Below the pieces are notes generated by a model, which worked only from the letters and a program-made list of their open reading frames with translations, was not told where the DNA came from and did no database searches. A stretch of 64,000 nt of DNA, from NCBI RefSeq assembly GCF_021389935.1, contig NZ_CP089979.1:4011001-4075000 (forward strand), written 5' to 3'. The DNA comes from Fulvivirga ligni (GTDB taxonomy: Bacteria > Bacteroidota > Bacteroidia > Cytophagales > Cyclobacteriaceae). Positions 26,893-36,341 of this stretch are shown here, piece after piece. Position numbers and translations under genes: made by a program. The stretch's first letter is position 1; every line of letters starts with the position of its first letter.

Positions 26893-29800
26893 TTAAAAAC
26901 CAATTTGAATACCCAGGTTAACTACTCTCTGATTCAGATAGGCATCACCGGCTGTGTTAGTAGATATCTCCGGATCTTGCTGATACTTGTCATAGCTTGT
27001 CTTAGTCAGCAGGTTATATCCGCTGAGGTAAACTCTGGCATTTTCGATGTTTCCTGGCAGGAATTTCTGAGGAAGTACATAACCTATATCTACAGTTTTC
27101 AACCTGATATACCAGGCATCAACCAACCAGAAGTCTGACATGTATGCGCTGCTGCTATTCACGGTAGTTGGATTACTGGTCAGTCTTGGAAACTCTGCAT
27201 TGTCAGCATTTTCTGGTGTCCATCTTTGCTGGTGAATAGGCTGGAATTGGCTCTTGAAAGGTTCAATACCTGTACCTACAACACTGAAACTATAGTTAAA
27301 AGAACCCTGGAATAAAACATTAATGCTCAAGCCTTTATAACTAAATCCTGTCGACAGTCCTAATGTAGTGTTAGGCAAGTTAGGTTTGCCAATGGCGGAC
27401 TTATCCAGGTCGTTGATTATTCCATCGCCACTTAGATCTTTGTATTTCAAATCACCTGCCTGAATTTCAGTGTCATTCAATGGCACTGGCACATCATTAT
27501 CCGGGTTCTCATCATTGTTTCTGGCTATGTCTTCTTCAGAATAGTAGCCTACCCATGTATAGCCAAATGGCTGATTGATAGGATGGCCAGTTTCTGCTAA
27601 CCAAGGGAAAGCAGGCTGAGCTTCGTCTTTATAGATCACCTTGTTTTTGGCTATGGAGAATACCAGACTAGTATTGAAGAAAAGGTCTTTTGTGATATTG
27701 GTTTCATAACCTAACTTACCATCAAAGCCTCTATTTACCGTCTCTGCTATGTTAGTTGGTGACGTACCGATACCAATGATATTGGGCACGCTCCCTCGTG
27801 GCACGAGCTGATCATAACGGAAGTCATAGAAGTAATCTACCGTCAGCGTAAGCTTGTTTTTGAACAGGTTCATATCTAGTCCTACATCAAACTTTCTGGC
27901 TTTCTCCCAAACAACGTTAGGATTACCCAGGTCGCCTTCATAGATGGTAGGATAACCGGTAGTGGCTGTTCCGAAGAAATACCCACCACCAGGACTATAT
28001 ACCTGATTAAATAAATATCTGTTTCCTGAAGTAGCGTCAGACCCTACCAGACCATAAGATGTTCTCAGCTTTAATAATTGCACGAATGGCACACTGAAGA
28101 AATTCTCCTCTGAGATAGTCCAGCCTAAACCTACAGCTGGAAAAAAGCCATAGCGATTGTCCTCACCAAATCTATCAGATCCATTGTAGGCTCCATTAAG
28201 ATCGATCAGGTACTTATTACGGTAATTATAGCTCAACTTACCTGTGTAGCCCACAAAGTTTTGAGGAACGTTGGCAGAAGTGAAACCGTCTTTATCTACA
28301 GTATTACTTTGTCTGTTGTAAAATAATAAAGCTTTGATGGTATGATCATCATTAATTTGCTTGTCATAATTCAGAAAGCCTTGAATGTTTACATTTTTGG
28401 TGAAAACACCTATATCACCCAGGCTGGTGTAGCCATCAAACTTATACTGCTTGCTCGGATGTATGGTGTAAGTGCTGTTTTCAGAGTCATAGTGATAACT
28501 TGGAAACCCAGATCTGAAAAGACTTTTACTGTTCTCTTCAATACTTGAATAGGCAATCCTTGCTGAAACAGAAAGACCTTCCACTAAATCGCTTAGATCT
28601 TGAGATAAACCAAACAATACATTGGTATCTGTCCTCCGTGTTCTTCTATAACCACCGTTGGCCAATCTGGCGTTAAGTGTAGGCAGTTTGCCTTCCGTAT
28701 CAAAAGCATAGGCATATGACCCATTAGGATTATAAAGCGGGGCAGAATAAGGACGTATTTGGGCGAAATTATAGATTTCACCAATAGCATTCTGATTATA
28801 TGGCTCGTTAATATTTCCGAATCTTGAGGTTACATCCAATCTCATTTTCAATGATTTAGTCACGTCAAAATCCAGGTTAGTACGGAAGTTAAATCTACGA
28901 TAGAAGTAGTTGTTATTCACCTCGTTAAATGGATCTGAGAAGTCTTTCACCAAACCATTCTGAGCAAAAGCACCGCCTGATATGAAGTATTTCAGTCTAT
29001 CAGTACCACCTGACACATCCAGGTTCATGTTTTGCTGAGTAGCATATTTTTTGAAGATTTCATCGTACCAATTCACATTAGGATGTCCGTATGGGTCTTC
29101 TCCATTTTTGAATAACTCAAGGTCTTCTTCAGTGAATATGGGCTGTAAACCATCATTCTCATAAGCCTCATTCACCAAAAGAGCTGTATTGTAAGAATCC
29201 AGAAACTCCGGCGTTCTCACAGGCGTTTGTACACCACCTTCCACTCTGAAATTGATTTTAGGCTTGCCTTCTTTACCTCTTCTGGTTTTGATTACCAAAA
29301 CACCATTAGCACCTTTAATTCCATATATGGCAGTAGTTGAAGCGTCTTTTAGTATTGAAATGCTTTCGATTTCGTTCACATTGATTTGTTGTAGCTGATC
29401 ATAAGTGTATTGTACATCATCTACAATGATCAGCGGTCTGTTACCTTCAGCATTTAATGAACTTACCCCTCTGATAAAGAAATCTGAAGCATCTCTTCCC
29501 GGCTGCCCTGAGCGCTGCTGAGAAAAGAAGCCCGGCATTCTACCAGATAATGTGTTCTGAATATTTGGTGTAGGCACGGTTTGCACGTCTTTAGCAGAAA
29601 TGGCACTTACCGATCCTGTATTGGTGATCCGTTTTACCTCACCATAACCTACCACAATTACCTCTTCAAGAGAAGTGAGGTCCATGCTGAGCACAACGTT
29701 CAATTGTTGCTGATCACCTATTTGTATTTCTTTAGTCTTAAAGCCTATGAAAGAGAAAATCAAAACATCTCCTTTATTAGCTTTGAGCATATAATTACCA

Positions 29801-29964
29801 TCTACGTCTGTGGACATACCGGTGTTAGTACCTTTTTTAATGATGTTCACTCCTGGCAGGCTTTCTCCATCATCTGAAGTGACTTTACCTCTCACCACCA
29901 TTTCCTGAGCGTAGGAAAGCTGGGCGGTGAAGGCGATGATCAATAGCAGTATAATTTTTTTCAT
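26893..29964 (-). CDS. SusC/RagA-type TonB-dependent outer-membrane transporter
   Basis: A 1023-residue outer-membrane protein with signal peptide ending AQLSYAQ. It has a carboxypeptidase-D-regulatory-like domain (about 22-95, GKVTSDDGESLPGVNI), the SusC plug signature EEVIVVGYG (about 97-105), SGRMPGFFSQQ, FFIRGVSSL and ILKDASTTAIYGIKGANGVLVIKT, then a 22-strand barrel region ending in LGIQIGF. It imports oligosaccharides with TonB energy, together with a SusD lid. Here the SusD gene precedes it by 20 bp, the reverse of the usual SusC-SusD order. This is the more canonical of the two SusC proteins. Confidence 0.95.
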   Translation of the reverse strand: MKKIILLLIIAFTAQLSYAQEMVVRGKVTSDDGESLPGVNIIKKGTNTGMSTDVDGNYMLKANKGDVLIFSFIGFKTKEIQIGDQQQLNVVLSMDLTSLEEVIVVGYGEVKRITNTGSVSAISAKDVQTVPTPNIQNTLSGRMPGFFSQQRSGQPGRDASDFFIRGVSSLNAEGNRPLIIVDDVQYTYDQLQQINVNEIESISILKDASTTAIYGIKGANGVLVIKTRRGKEGKPKINFRVEGGVQTPVRTPEFLDSYNTALLVNEAYENDGLQPIFTEEDLELFKNGEDPYGHPNVNWYDEIFKKYATQQNMNLDVSGGTDRLKYFISGGAFAQNGLVKDFSDPFNEVNNNYFYRRFNFRTNLDFDVTKSLKMRLDVTSRFGNINEPYNQNAIGEIYNFAQIRPYSAPLYNPNGSYAYAFDTEGKLPTLNARLANGGYRRTRRTDTNVLFGLSQDLSDLVEGLSVSARIAYSSIEENSKSLFRSGFPSYHYDSENSTYTIHPSKQYKFDGYTSLGDIGVFTKNVNIQGFLNYDKQINDDHTIKALLFYNRQSNTVDKDGFTSANVPQNFVGYTGKLSYNYRNKYLIDLNGAYNGSDRFGEDNRYGFFPAVGLGWTISEENFFSVPFVQLLKLRTSYGLVGSDATSGNRYLFNQVYSPGGGYFFGTATTGYPTIYEGDLGNPNVVWEKARKFDVGLDMNLFKNKLTLTVDYFYDFRYDQLVPRGSVPNIIGIGTSPTNIAETVNRGFDGKLGYETNITKDLFFNTSLVFSIAKNKVIYKDEAQPAFPWLAETGHPINQPFGYTWVGYYSEEDIARNNDENPDNDVPVPLNDTEIQAGDLKYKDLSGDGIINDLDKSAIGKPNLPNTTLGLSTGFSYKGLSINVLFQGSFNYSFSVVGTGIEPFKSQFQPIHQQRWTPENADNAEFPRLTSNPTTVNSSSAYMSDFWLVDAWYIRLKTVDIGYVLPQKFLPGNIENARVYLSGYNLLTKTSYDKYQQDPEISTNTAGDAYLNQRVVNLGIQIGF

Positions 29965-29984
29965 AACTCCTTAATTATTAGGTA

Positions 29985-31715
29985 TTACCAGTTTGGATTC
30001 TGAATCATATTATCATTTTTAAGCACCTCATCATTAGGTATGGGGTACAGATACTGCCTGGTTTCAAAAGAAGGCGTAAGCACGGCAGTTTCGTTGTAAA
30101 TAAAGGTTGGTCCGGATTGTATAATGACCATGCCATTGATTGCATTATTCAGTACGCTTTCTGCTTTTTTCCATCTTCTCAGATCCCAGTAGCGTTGCTC
30201 TTCAAATGCCATTTCTATTCTTCTTTCATTATGAATAGCTTCTCTCATTTCATCTTTGCTCATACCGGCCTTTAGACCATACATGTCATCTAATCCTGCT
30301 TCTATTCCGGACCTTGCACGTAAGTCTTTAAGCACCTGATATATGTCTGTAGATGGGCCGCTGTACTCATTTTGAGCCTCAGCGTAGTTGAGCATTACTT
30401 CAGCATATCTGAATACCACCCAGTCATGCGTAGTAGATGAGTAGCCAGAAGCTGTTTCAAACTTCCCCATGAACTTGCGGAGATAATAGCTGGTTCTGGT
30501 CTGCTGCAGGGCTCCACCTGGCCTGTTTTTACCTCCTTCGAAGGTCTCTAGAATGGTGTTCAGCCATAGAGAACCGTTATGAAGTACTGTATTTTCAAGT
30601 CGTGGATCTCTGTTAGCATAAGGATCGTTCTGATTGTAAACATAGGCCGATGTAGGGTCACCAATAGACTTACCATCTAGCATAGGGAATGCATCTACCA
30701 GGTTTTGTGATGGGCTGGTTCTGCCCTGCCCTAAGCCCTGACCTGAAAAACCTACCGGACCATTGTTGGTTTCCATAACATTATTAGGGCCCTCAGGTCT
30801 GAAGAAGATCACTTCAGAATTTCCTTCTTCCAGAAATACATCAAGATAATTGGCTTGCAGGGAGAATGTACCTTCATCCATAAGCTGTTTGGCTGCATCA
30901 GCTGCTGCTTTCCATTTCTCATTATCAAGGCTGGCGTAACCAGTAAGCGGATTAGATCCATCTATATTACCACCATTAAACAGCGGGCTGGCGGCGTAGA
31001 GCAATACTCTGGCTTTCAGGGCCATAGCTGCTTCTCTAGTCACCACATGGGCATCGCTGCTAGGGTTGCTTACTGGGTATGTACGCAGTGTACCAGTGAT
31101 GTCATTAAGCTCACTTACAATATAGCTGATGCATTCATCAAAACTGCTTCTTGGTATTTCCAGGTCATCGCCCAGCTGACGGACTACATCACCCATTAAA
31201 GGTACGCCACCATATCTTTTTACAAGGTTGAAGTAATGCCATGCTCTGATGAATCTGGCTTCACTTTTCCATACTTTGGCTAATGACATGCCATTGTACT
31301 GTTGCTGCACAGGTACGATGTCAATATTGGTAATAAACTCTGTAGAGCTTCTAATACCAGCATAGTGATAGCCCCAAAGCATTTCAGAACCCACAGTAAG
31401 AGAAGCATTGTAAGCTCCGGTAAGCAATTTGTCGGCGTCTGTAAGCGTATTGCTAGAAGAAATAGCATCATCAGTAGCTGAAGCCAGATAGTCTCCTCCT
31501 ACCCTGTTATGACCATTTTGTAGCCTGGAATAAACTGTATTAAGGTATTGCTTAGCCACTTCACCGGTAGAATCAGCCGTACTGAACACATAGTCCTGTG
31601 TGAACTGTTCCAAGGGCACATCTTCAAAATCATTCTGACAAGAGAACAAAGCGGATGCTATCATTACTCCGAGCAGAGATTTATATATAAATTGTATCTT
31701 TTTCATGATTGTCAT
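29985..31715 (-). CDS. SusD/RagB-type glycan-binding lipoprotein
   Basis: A 576-residue lipoprotein (lipobox ASALFSCQN). It has SusD-family features: helical TPR-like N-terminal half with ARFIRAWHYFNLVKRYGGVPL, and the C-terminal FRYAEVMLNYAEAQNE, HNERRIEMAFEEQRYWDLRRWK and YLYPIPNDEV motifs. It forms the lid over a SusC barrel. Gene neighbours on both sides encode SusC (5 bp and 20 bp away), so its partner is not obvious from order alone. A second Met three codons in (31706) is an equally possible start. Confidence 0.95.
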   Translation of the reverse strand: MTIMKKIQFIYKSLLGVMIASALFSCQNDFEDVPLEQFTQDYVFSTADSTGEVAKQYLNTVYSRLQNGHNRVGGDYLASATDDAISSSNTLTDADKLLTGAYNASLTVGSEMLWGYHYAGIRSSTEFITNIDIVPVQQQYNGMSLAKVWKSEARFIRAWHYFNLVKRYGGVPLMGDVVRQLGDDLEIPRSSFDECISYIVSELNDITGTLRTYPVSNPSSDAHVVTREAAMALKARVLLYAASPLFNGGNIDGSNPLTGYASLDNEKWKAAADAAKQLMDEGTFSLQANYLDVFLEEGNSEVIFFRPEGPNNVMETNNGPVGFSGQGLGQGRTSPSQNLVDAFPMLDGKSIGDPTSAYVYNQNDPYANRDPRLENTVLHNGSLWLNTILETFEGGKNRPGGALQQTRTSYYLRKFMGKFETASGYSSTTHDWVVFRYAEVMLNYAEAQNEYSGPSTDIYQVLKDLRARSGIEAGLDDMYGLKAGMSKDEMREAIHNERRIEMAFEEQRYWDLRRWKKAESVLNNAINGMVIIQSGPTFIYNETAVLTPSFETRQYLYPIPNDEVLKNDNMIQNPNW

Positions 31716-31720
31716 AGCGC

Positions 31721-34700
31721 TTATAGTTTTATTTTGATACCACCACTAATCACCTTCTGAATAGGATAATTGTAGAAACTTGTTACTTCAGGATCTACCT
31801 GATCATAAGCTGCTTCGGTGAATAGGTTTTGGCCATTCATGAATAGCTTCACTTCTGACACACTCTTATTTCTAAACCAGTGTTGTGGGAGTGTGTAGGC
31901 TATACTTAGATTCTTTAGTCTGAAATAGTCACCTGAGTGAACGAAGAAAGAAGTGTTGTAATCTGGAGCGTTATTCACGTTTCTACCTGCAGAGAGTCTT
32001 GGGTAAGTCGCCGTTTCGGCTGTCTCTGGTGTCCATCTGCCAATGATAGGTTCATAGGCCTGACCATAACTCTGGCCCGCCGTCTGGAAGCCTGCCTGCA
32101 TGGCTAAATCAGCCACATAGATATCTCTATTGTAAGCACCCTGAAGCAAAGCACTCACTTCGAAACCTTTGTAGTTGAAACCAGCTGTGATGCCATAGTA
32201 GCTCAAAGGCTTAGTATTACCAATCGGTTGGATATCGTTGATATCAATGACACCATCATTATTCATGTCTTTGTATTTGATATCACCTGGCTGCACCTCA
32301 ATACCATCAAAAGTGGCACTGTTGGCGATTTCCTCTTGTGAATTGAAGAAGCCATCAGTCTCCAGGCCGAAAATGGTGCCTACTGGCCTGCCTGTTTGTC
32401 TGGTGTAATCAAATTCTCTAAACTGTTCATCAATGAAAAGCACTTCCGTTTCCATTCTGGACCAGTTTCCGGTAACAAAATAATTGAAGTTGCCCAGGTT
32501 ATTCTGGTAGGTTAGAGAGAGCTCTAAACCTTTGTACAGGTTCTCTCCAATGTTCTCTACCGGGTAAGCTAATCCCATAAGAGCTATGCTTTTACCTCTG
32601 ATCTGAAGTAGATCATAATACTTGTCATAATAATAATCAGCGGTAAACTGAAGGTGATTATCCATTACAGCTACGTCGGCACCAATATTCAGCTTGTTAG
32701 CCTTCTCCCAGCTGATATTCGGGTTTGCTAAGCCGTTTGGAGCTTCACCATTTCCTGGTCCTCTGGAATAACCCTGAGGGTAAGTTCCTTCAAGCACTGT
32801 GGTTCGGTATGTCTGCCTCCAGATGTAATAGCCTGAGTTATCAATACCATTACCGGTTTTACCATATACTCCTCTGATTTTCAATTGGTTTAACCAATCT
32901 GTTGAACTTAAAAAGTCTTCTTTGGATATATCCCAACCTAAGCCTAAGGCGTAGAAAGTGCCCCACTGATCATCAGTAGGATATCTATTGAAACTACTGA
33001 AGTCTATGGCCGCTTCAGCAAAGTATTTACCGTCGTAATCGTAATTTACTTTAGCCGCTACGTTATTAGACTTAGCTGGCAAATCATAGTTCACAGATAC
33101 TATTCTCTTGTCACCAAAGATCATGGCTCCCAGATTATGCTTTCCTACCTGCTTTTCATAATTCAGAGAAAGCTGACCATACCAAAAGCGGGTGCTAGCC
33201 ACGTTTACGAATGAGTTAGACTGAGGAATGTTTGAGCCATAAGGCGAATAAGACCCAGCGCTTTCTTCTGTAGGCGGAGTATACTCATAAACCGTATTTT
33301 GCTTATTTCTAACAATAGCAGTAAGGTTCTGCGTAGACATGTTAGTGACTCCTTTTACTGATAAGCCTTCTACAAAATCACCCAGGTCATAATTGAGCTC
33401 CACGTTTGCCATGATATCTCTGCTGTTATCCTGGATATAGCCGGAGTTAATGGTTTGGGCATACAGGTTTACCGGAAAAGAAACATTACCAGCATATGAG
33501 TCATCTTCATTATACACCGGATAGGCAGATCCTGGCGTGTTAACCAGACCTGATAATATAGCTCCTGTACCAGCTCCGGGTTGATTTCCCTCTTGTACTC
33601 TTCCAAAAAGTGTTACTCCTACCTCAAAATCATCCGTTACATCTACCGCTACACTGGAAGTAAAAAGATATCTGTTAAGCTCCAGATTAGTGTTGTAGCT
33701 ATTGATATCGGAGGTTTTGAATAGCCCTTCCTGATTGAGATAGTTTAGACTTAATGAATACCTGGCCACTTTGCCACCACCGTTAACATTTAAGTTGTAA
33801 GTGGATATAGGGGCATTCTTCTTCAGCACCTGATTATACCAGTTTACATTGGGGTGAGTGTATGGACTAGTACCATCTCTGAAAGCCTGGAAGTCCTCAT
33901 CGGTATAAGCCGCTGTTTGGCCATCATTTAGCAATGCTTCATTTAGCAAGTAAGCATACTGATAAGTAGGTAATGGCTTAGGCATGTTCAAGGGAGTCTG
34001 CACTCCTATTTCACCCGAAAAAGACAGTTGAAACCTATCCGCTTCTGGCTTTCTGGTGTTTACCAAAACCAGACCTCTTGAGCTTCGCATTCCCAACAAA
34101 ATGGATGATAAGGCGTCTTTTTGTACTGAAATAGATTCTATGTTTTCAGGATCTATTGAGTAAATATCTCTTTGGATACCGTCAATCACGGTTACGGGAC
34201 CCTGACCTCTTAGTGATAAGGCAAACATGGTGTTGTCTGTAGGTACTGCGTTGTTAGTTTGCGGTACCTGTCCTACTATATCGCTATTGGTATTACCTGA
34301 AGTATAAGTATTTCTAATACCTCTGTACTGCTGTACATAAAGCCCTGGCATTCTACCCGCTAAGGCAGCTGCATAATTGGGTGATAAGGTAGTATTTATT
34401 TGATCAGTATACACCGTTGAAGTAGCTCCCAGCATACTTTTTCGGTCTTTCTCACCGTACAAAACAGGTAAAATCTCCGGGCTTTGAAGGTACCTTTCTA
34501 TGAGACTGATCACCAGTTCATTATTTTGGCCTGTAACAAACTCAAAGGTGGCATAATCAGGATGAGTGAACACAAGAACACTACTTGATGACGCTTGTAT
34601 TTCAAATTGCCCTTCTGCGTTAGTAACAGTGCTGGTTTCCTGACCTTCTACAGAAACGTTTACGCTTTCTATGGCATTACCATAACTGTCCTGAACTATT

Positions 34701-34819
34701 CCTTTTACGGAAGTATCCTGAGCCTGAACTGCATGTGAGAGCAGAGCGACAGCTAACAGTGTAAATATGGTAATGCTCCTTTTTAAATAAAGATTAAGCA
34801 TATATTCAATATTTTTCAT
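31721..34819 (-). CDS. Divergent SusC-type TonB-dependent transporter
   Basis: A 1032-residue outer-membrane protein with signal peptide ending HAVQAQ and a carboxypeptidase-regulatory-like domain (about 35-110). The plug is recognisable (LAGRMPGLYVQQ, SVQKDALSSILLGMRSSRGLVLVNT), but the usual VVVGYG box is replaced by PVLYGEKDRKSML. The barrel ends in GGIKIKL. The plug has an unusual loop rich in Asn/Thr before SLRGQGP. It follows the DUF4961-like gene by 11 bp and precedes SusD by 5 bp. It probably imports a second or differently sized product of the same glycan. The missing box raises the question of how it couples to TonB. Confidence 0.92.
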   Translation of the reverse strand: MKNIEYMLNLYLKRSITIFTLLAVALLSHAVQAQDTSVKGIVQDSYGNAIESVNVSVEGQETSTVTNAEGQFEIQASSSSVLVFTHPDYATFEFVTGQNNELVISLIERYLQSPEILPVLYGEKDRKSMLGATSTVYTDQINTTLSPNYAAALAGRMPGLYVQQYRGIRNTYTSGNTNSDIVGQVPQTNNAVPTDNTMFALSLRGQGPVTVIDGIQRDIYSIDPENIESISVQKDALSSILLGMRSSRGLVLVNTRKPEADRFQLSFSGEIGVQTPLNMPKPLPTYQYAYLLNEALLNDGQTAAYTDEDFQAFRDGTSPYTHPNVNWYNQVLKKNAPISTYNLNVNGGGKVARYSLSLNYLNQEGLFKTSDINSYNTNLELNRYLFTSSVAVDVTDDFEVGVTLFGRVQEGNQPGAGTGAILSGLVNTPGSAYPVYNEDDSYAGNVSFPVNLYAQTINSGYIQDNSRDIMANVELNYDLGDFVEGLSVKGVTNMSTQNLTAIVRNKQNTVYEYTPPTEESAGSYSPYGSNIPQSNSFVNVASTRFWYGQLSLNYEKQVGKHNLGAMIFGDKRIVSVNYDLPAKSNNVAAKVNYDYDGKYFAEAAIDFSSFNRYPTDDQWGTFYALGLGWDISKEDFLSSTDWLNQLKIRGVYGKTGNGIDNSGYYIWRQTYRTTVLEGTYPQGYSRGPGNGEAPNGLANPNISWEKANKLNIGADVAVMDNHLQFTADYYYDKYYDLLQIRGKSIALMGLAYPVENIGENLYKGLELSLTYQNNLGNFNYFVTGNWSRMETEVLFIDEQFREFDYTRQTGRPVGTIFGLETDGFFNSQEEIANSATFDGIEVQPGDIKYKDMNNDGVIDINDIQPIGNTKPLSYYGITAGFNYKGFEVSALLQGAYNRDIYVADLAMQAGFQTAGQSYGQAYEPIIGRWTPETAETATYPRLSAGRNVNNAPDYNTSFFVHSGDYFRLKNLSIAYTLPQHWFRNKSVSEVKLFMNGQNLFTEAAYDQVDPEVTSFYNYPIQKVISGGIKIKL

Positions 34820-34830
34820 GGTGGTTTAGA

Positions 34831-35871
34831 CTAGTTACAGCGTAAAGCATAGCTGTAAGGCTGGTTAGTATCTTCATCTCCTAAATCATCCATAATCTGA
34901 ATAGCGCCATCAGCGCTTGTAAATGAATAAGAGATGGAGGAAATGATTTCATCTTCGGCTATGCCAAAATAGGAAGCCGGCCACATGGTAAGCTCGAAGG
35001 TATTACCAAATCGAAATGGATTCTTCATCGCTGATTTTGCCTCCCGATTACACACTTCGTAAACCTTGCCGTTATCAGTGTAGGCCGTAGCGCATAGGTA
35101 AACCTCATCGGCTCCCTGAAGATCGTTGTCTTTGATATCGCCCTGATAAGTAAAGGTTACAAGATCATCTTTAGTGGAAAATACAGGTTGTACAGAGTTA
35201 ATGTGAAGCTCACAAAAATCTATTACATCTCCCTCACCATCAGTTACTTCAAAACAATCTGTAACTAGCATGTCGGTGTAGTTTCCGGAGCGTGTACCAT
35301 CTTCTGTTTCTGCAATAACAAACATGGGCCTTACCCGCATATTCTGAGCACCCAGCTTTACTTTCAGGTCTACATCTATATGTATATCTTCTTCATTTTG
35401 TACAGCATAGGTTTTGTCTGACCAGTAAACAATCCACTCCATGTCGTTAATCACATTAGGACCAACACCATATTTGTTTCTCAGCGCTACTTTCCAGGTT
35501 TGCTTTTCGCCACCACCTTCATCACTCCAGTTGGCAAGTGTATTATCTGGTATCAGCGACATGGTGCCCACCATGCCTTCTTCCAGGTCACTAGTGTAAG
35601 TGACAACAGTGTTTTGGGCTGCTTTCCAGCTTTTAGGAGCTAGAAATCCGATAACCATTCTGGCGCCACTTCTTCCATCCGCTACATCGAAAAATGGATG
35701 CACGGTGAAGGTAACTTCTTCGCCTGCTTTGCCTGACTCCGGGTGATCCACTTCGCCTTCGAAAGAAACACAGGTCATCATGAAAATGCCAAGGAGCACA
35801 ATGGCCACTTTGCTGTGCCACCATCCTCGTTTTAACTTCAAATTGATCTTCATTACGTTCAGATTTTTCAT
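34831..35871 (-). CDS. DUF4961-like PUL lipoprotein
   Basis: A 346-residue protein with an N-terminal hydrophobic segment and a possible lipobox (GIFMMTC). Its ATG overlaps the upstream stop (TAATG), implying translational coupling. The body is beta-rich (VTFTVHPFFDVADG, NDMEWIVYWSDKTY, LCATAYTDNGKVYEVC), with Cys pairs toward the end. From memory it fits DUF4961, often next to DUF5004 and SusC/SusD in Bacteroidota; I could not search. It is probably a surface or outer-leaflet accessory of the SusC complex, for example a glycan-binding or assembly subunit. No catalytic motif was recognised. Confidence 0.65.
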   Translation of the reverse strand: MKNLNVMKINLKLKRGWWHSKVAIVLLGIFMMTCVSFEGEVDHPESGKAGEEVTFTVHPFFDVADGRSGARMVIGFLAPKSWKAAQNTVVTYTSDLEEGMVGTMSLIPDNTLANWSDEGGGEKQTWKVALRNKYGVGPNVINDMEWIVYWSDKTYAVQNEEDIHIDVDLKVKLGAQNMRVRPMFVIAETEDGTRSGNYTDMLVTDCFEVTDGEGDVIDFCELHINSVQPVFSTKDDLVTFTYQGDIKDNDLQGADEVYLCATAYTDNGKVYEVCNREAKSAMKNPFRFGNTFELTMWPASYFGIAEDEIISSISYSFTSADGAIQIMDDLGDEDTNQPYSYALRCN

Positions 35872-36317
35872 TATTCAGCGGATCTTTTCATGGTATATTC
35901 ATATACATTTGAGCTACAGCCGGGGCTAAAAACCAGCTTCAGTCGTCTCTCACCATCTACCACAGGATAGTTGAGCTTGGTTTGCACCGTTTCTTTACCT
36001 GTCTCGTCAAATGATATATTGAATGGATATAAGGGATCATCCACTGCCCAATTGCCTTCTCCTTTTACTATGAAGGGTACATAGTTATCAATGGTGTAGG
36101 TATAGTCCGGGTTGAAATGAATTTTGAATGTAGTGAAATCAAAACCTGCCGTAATATCCTGTCCGTTACGCGTAACAGCGGTAATCTGCCAGGTCCCGTC
36201 TATGCTTTTCTCTGCTTCTTCTGCTATCTGTGTATCATCATTAAGAGAACACGCCCATAGAGACACGCTGAGCAGTGAAAACAAGCATAATCGCTTTACT
36301 TGTATAAGTGCTTTCAT
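35871..36317 (-). CDS. DUF5004-like small lipocalin-type lipoprotein
   Basis: A 148-residue lipoprotein (lipobox SVSLWAC). The pattern DGTWQITAVTRNGQDIT followed by alternating strands (FKIHFNPDYTYTI, GNWAVDD) is that of lipocalin-like DUF5004 domains found in PULs. Function is unknown; a small beta-barrel binding a ligand is plausible. It sits 24 bp after SusD and overlaps the DUF4961-like gene. The pair lies between a SusD and its presumed SusC, which suggests they are part of that transport complex. Confidence 0.65.
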   Translation of the reverse strand: MKALIQVKRLCLFSLLSVSLWACSLNDDTQIAEEAEKSIDGTWQITAVTRNGQDITAGFDFTTFKIHFNPDYTYTIDNYVPFIVKGEGNWAVDDPLYPFNISFDETGKETVQTKLNYPVVDGERRLKLVFSPGCSSNVYEYTMKRSAE

Positions 36318-36341
36318 ATTCTTAAGGGGTTGATTTAAATT

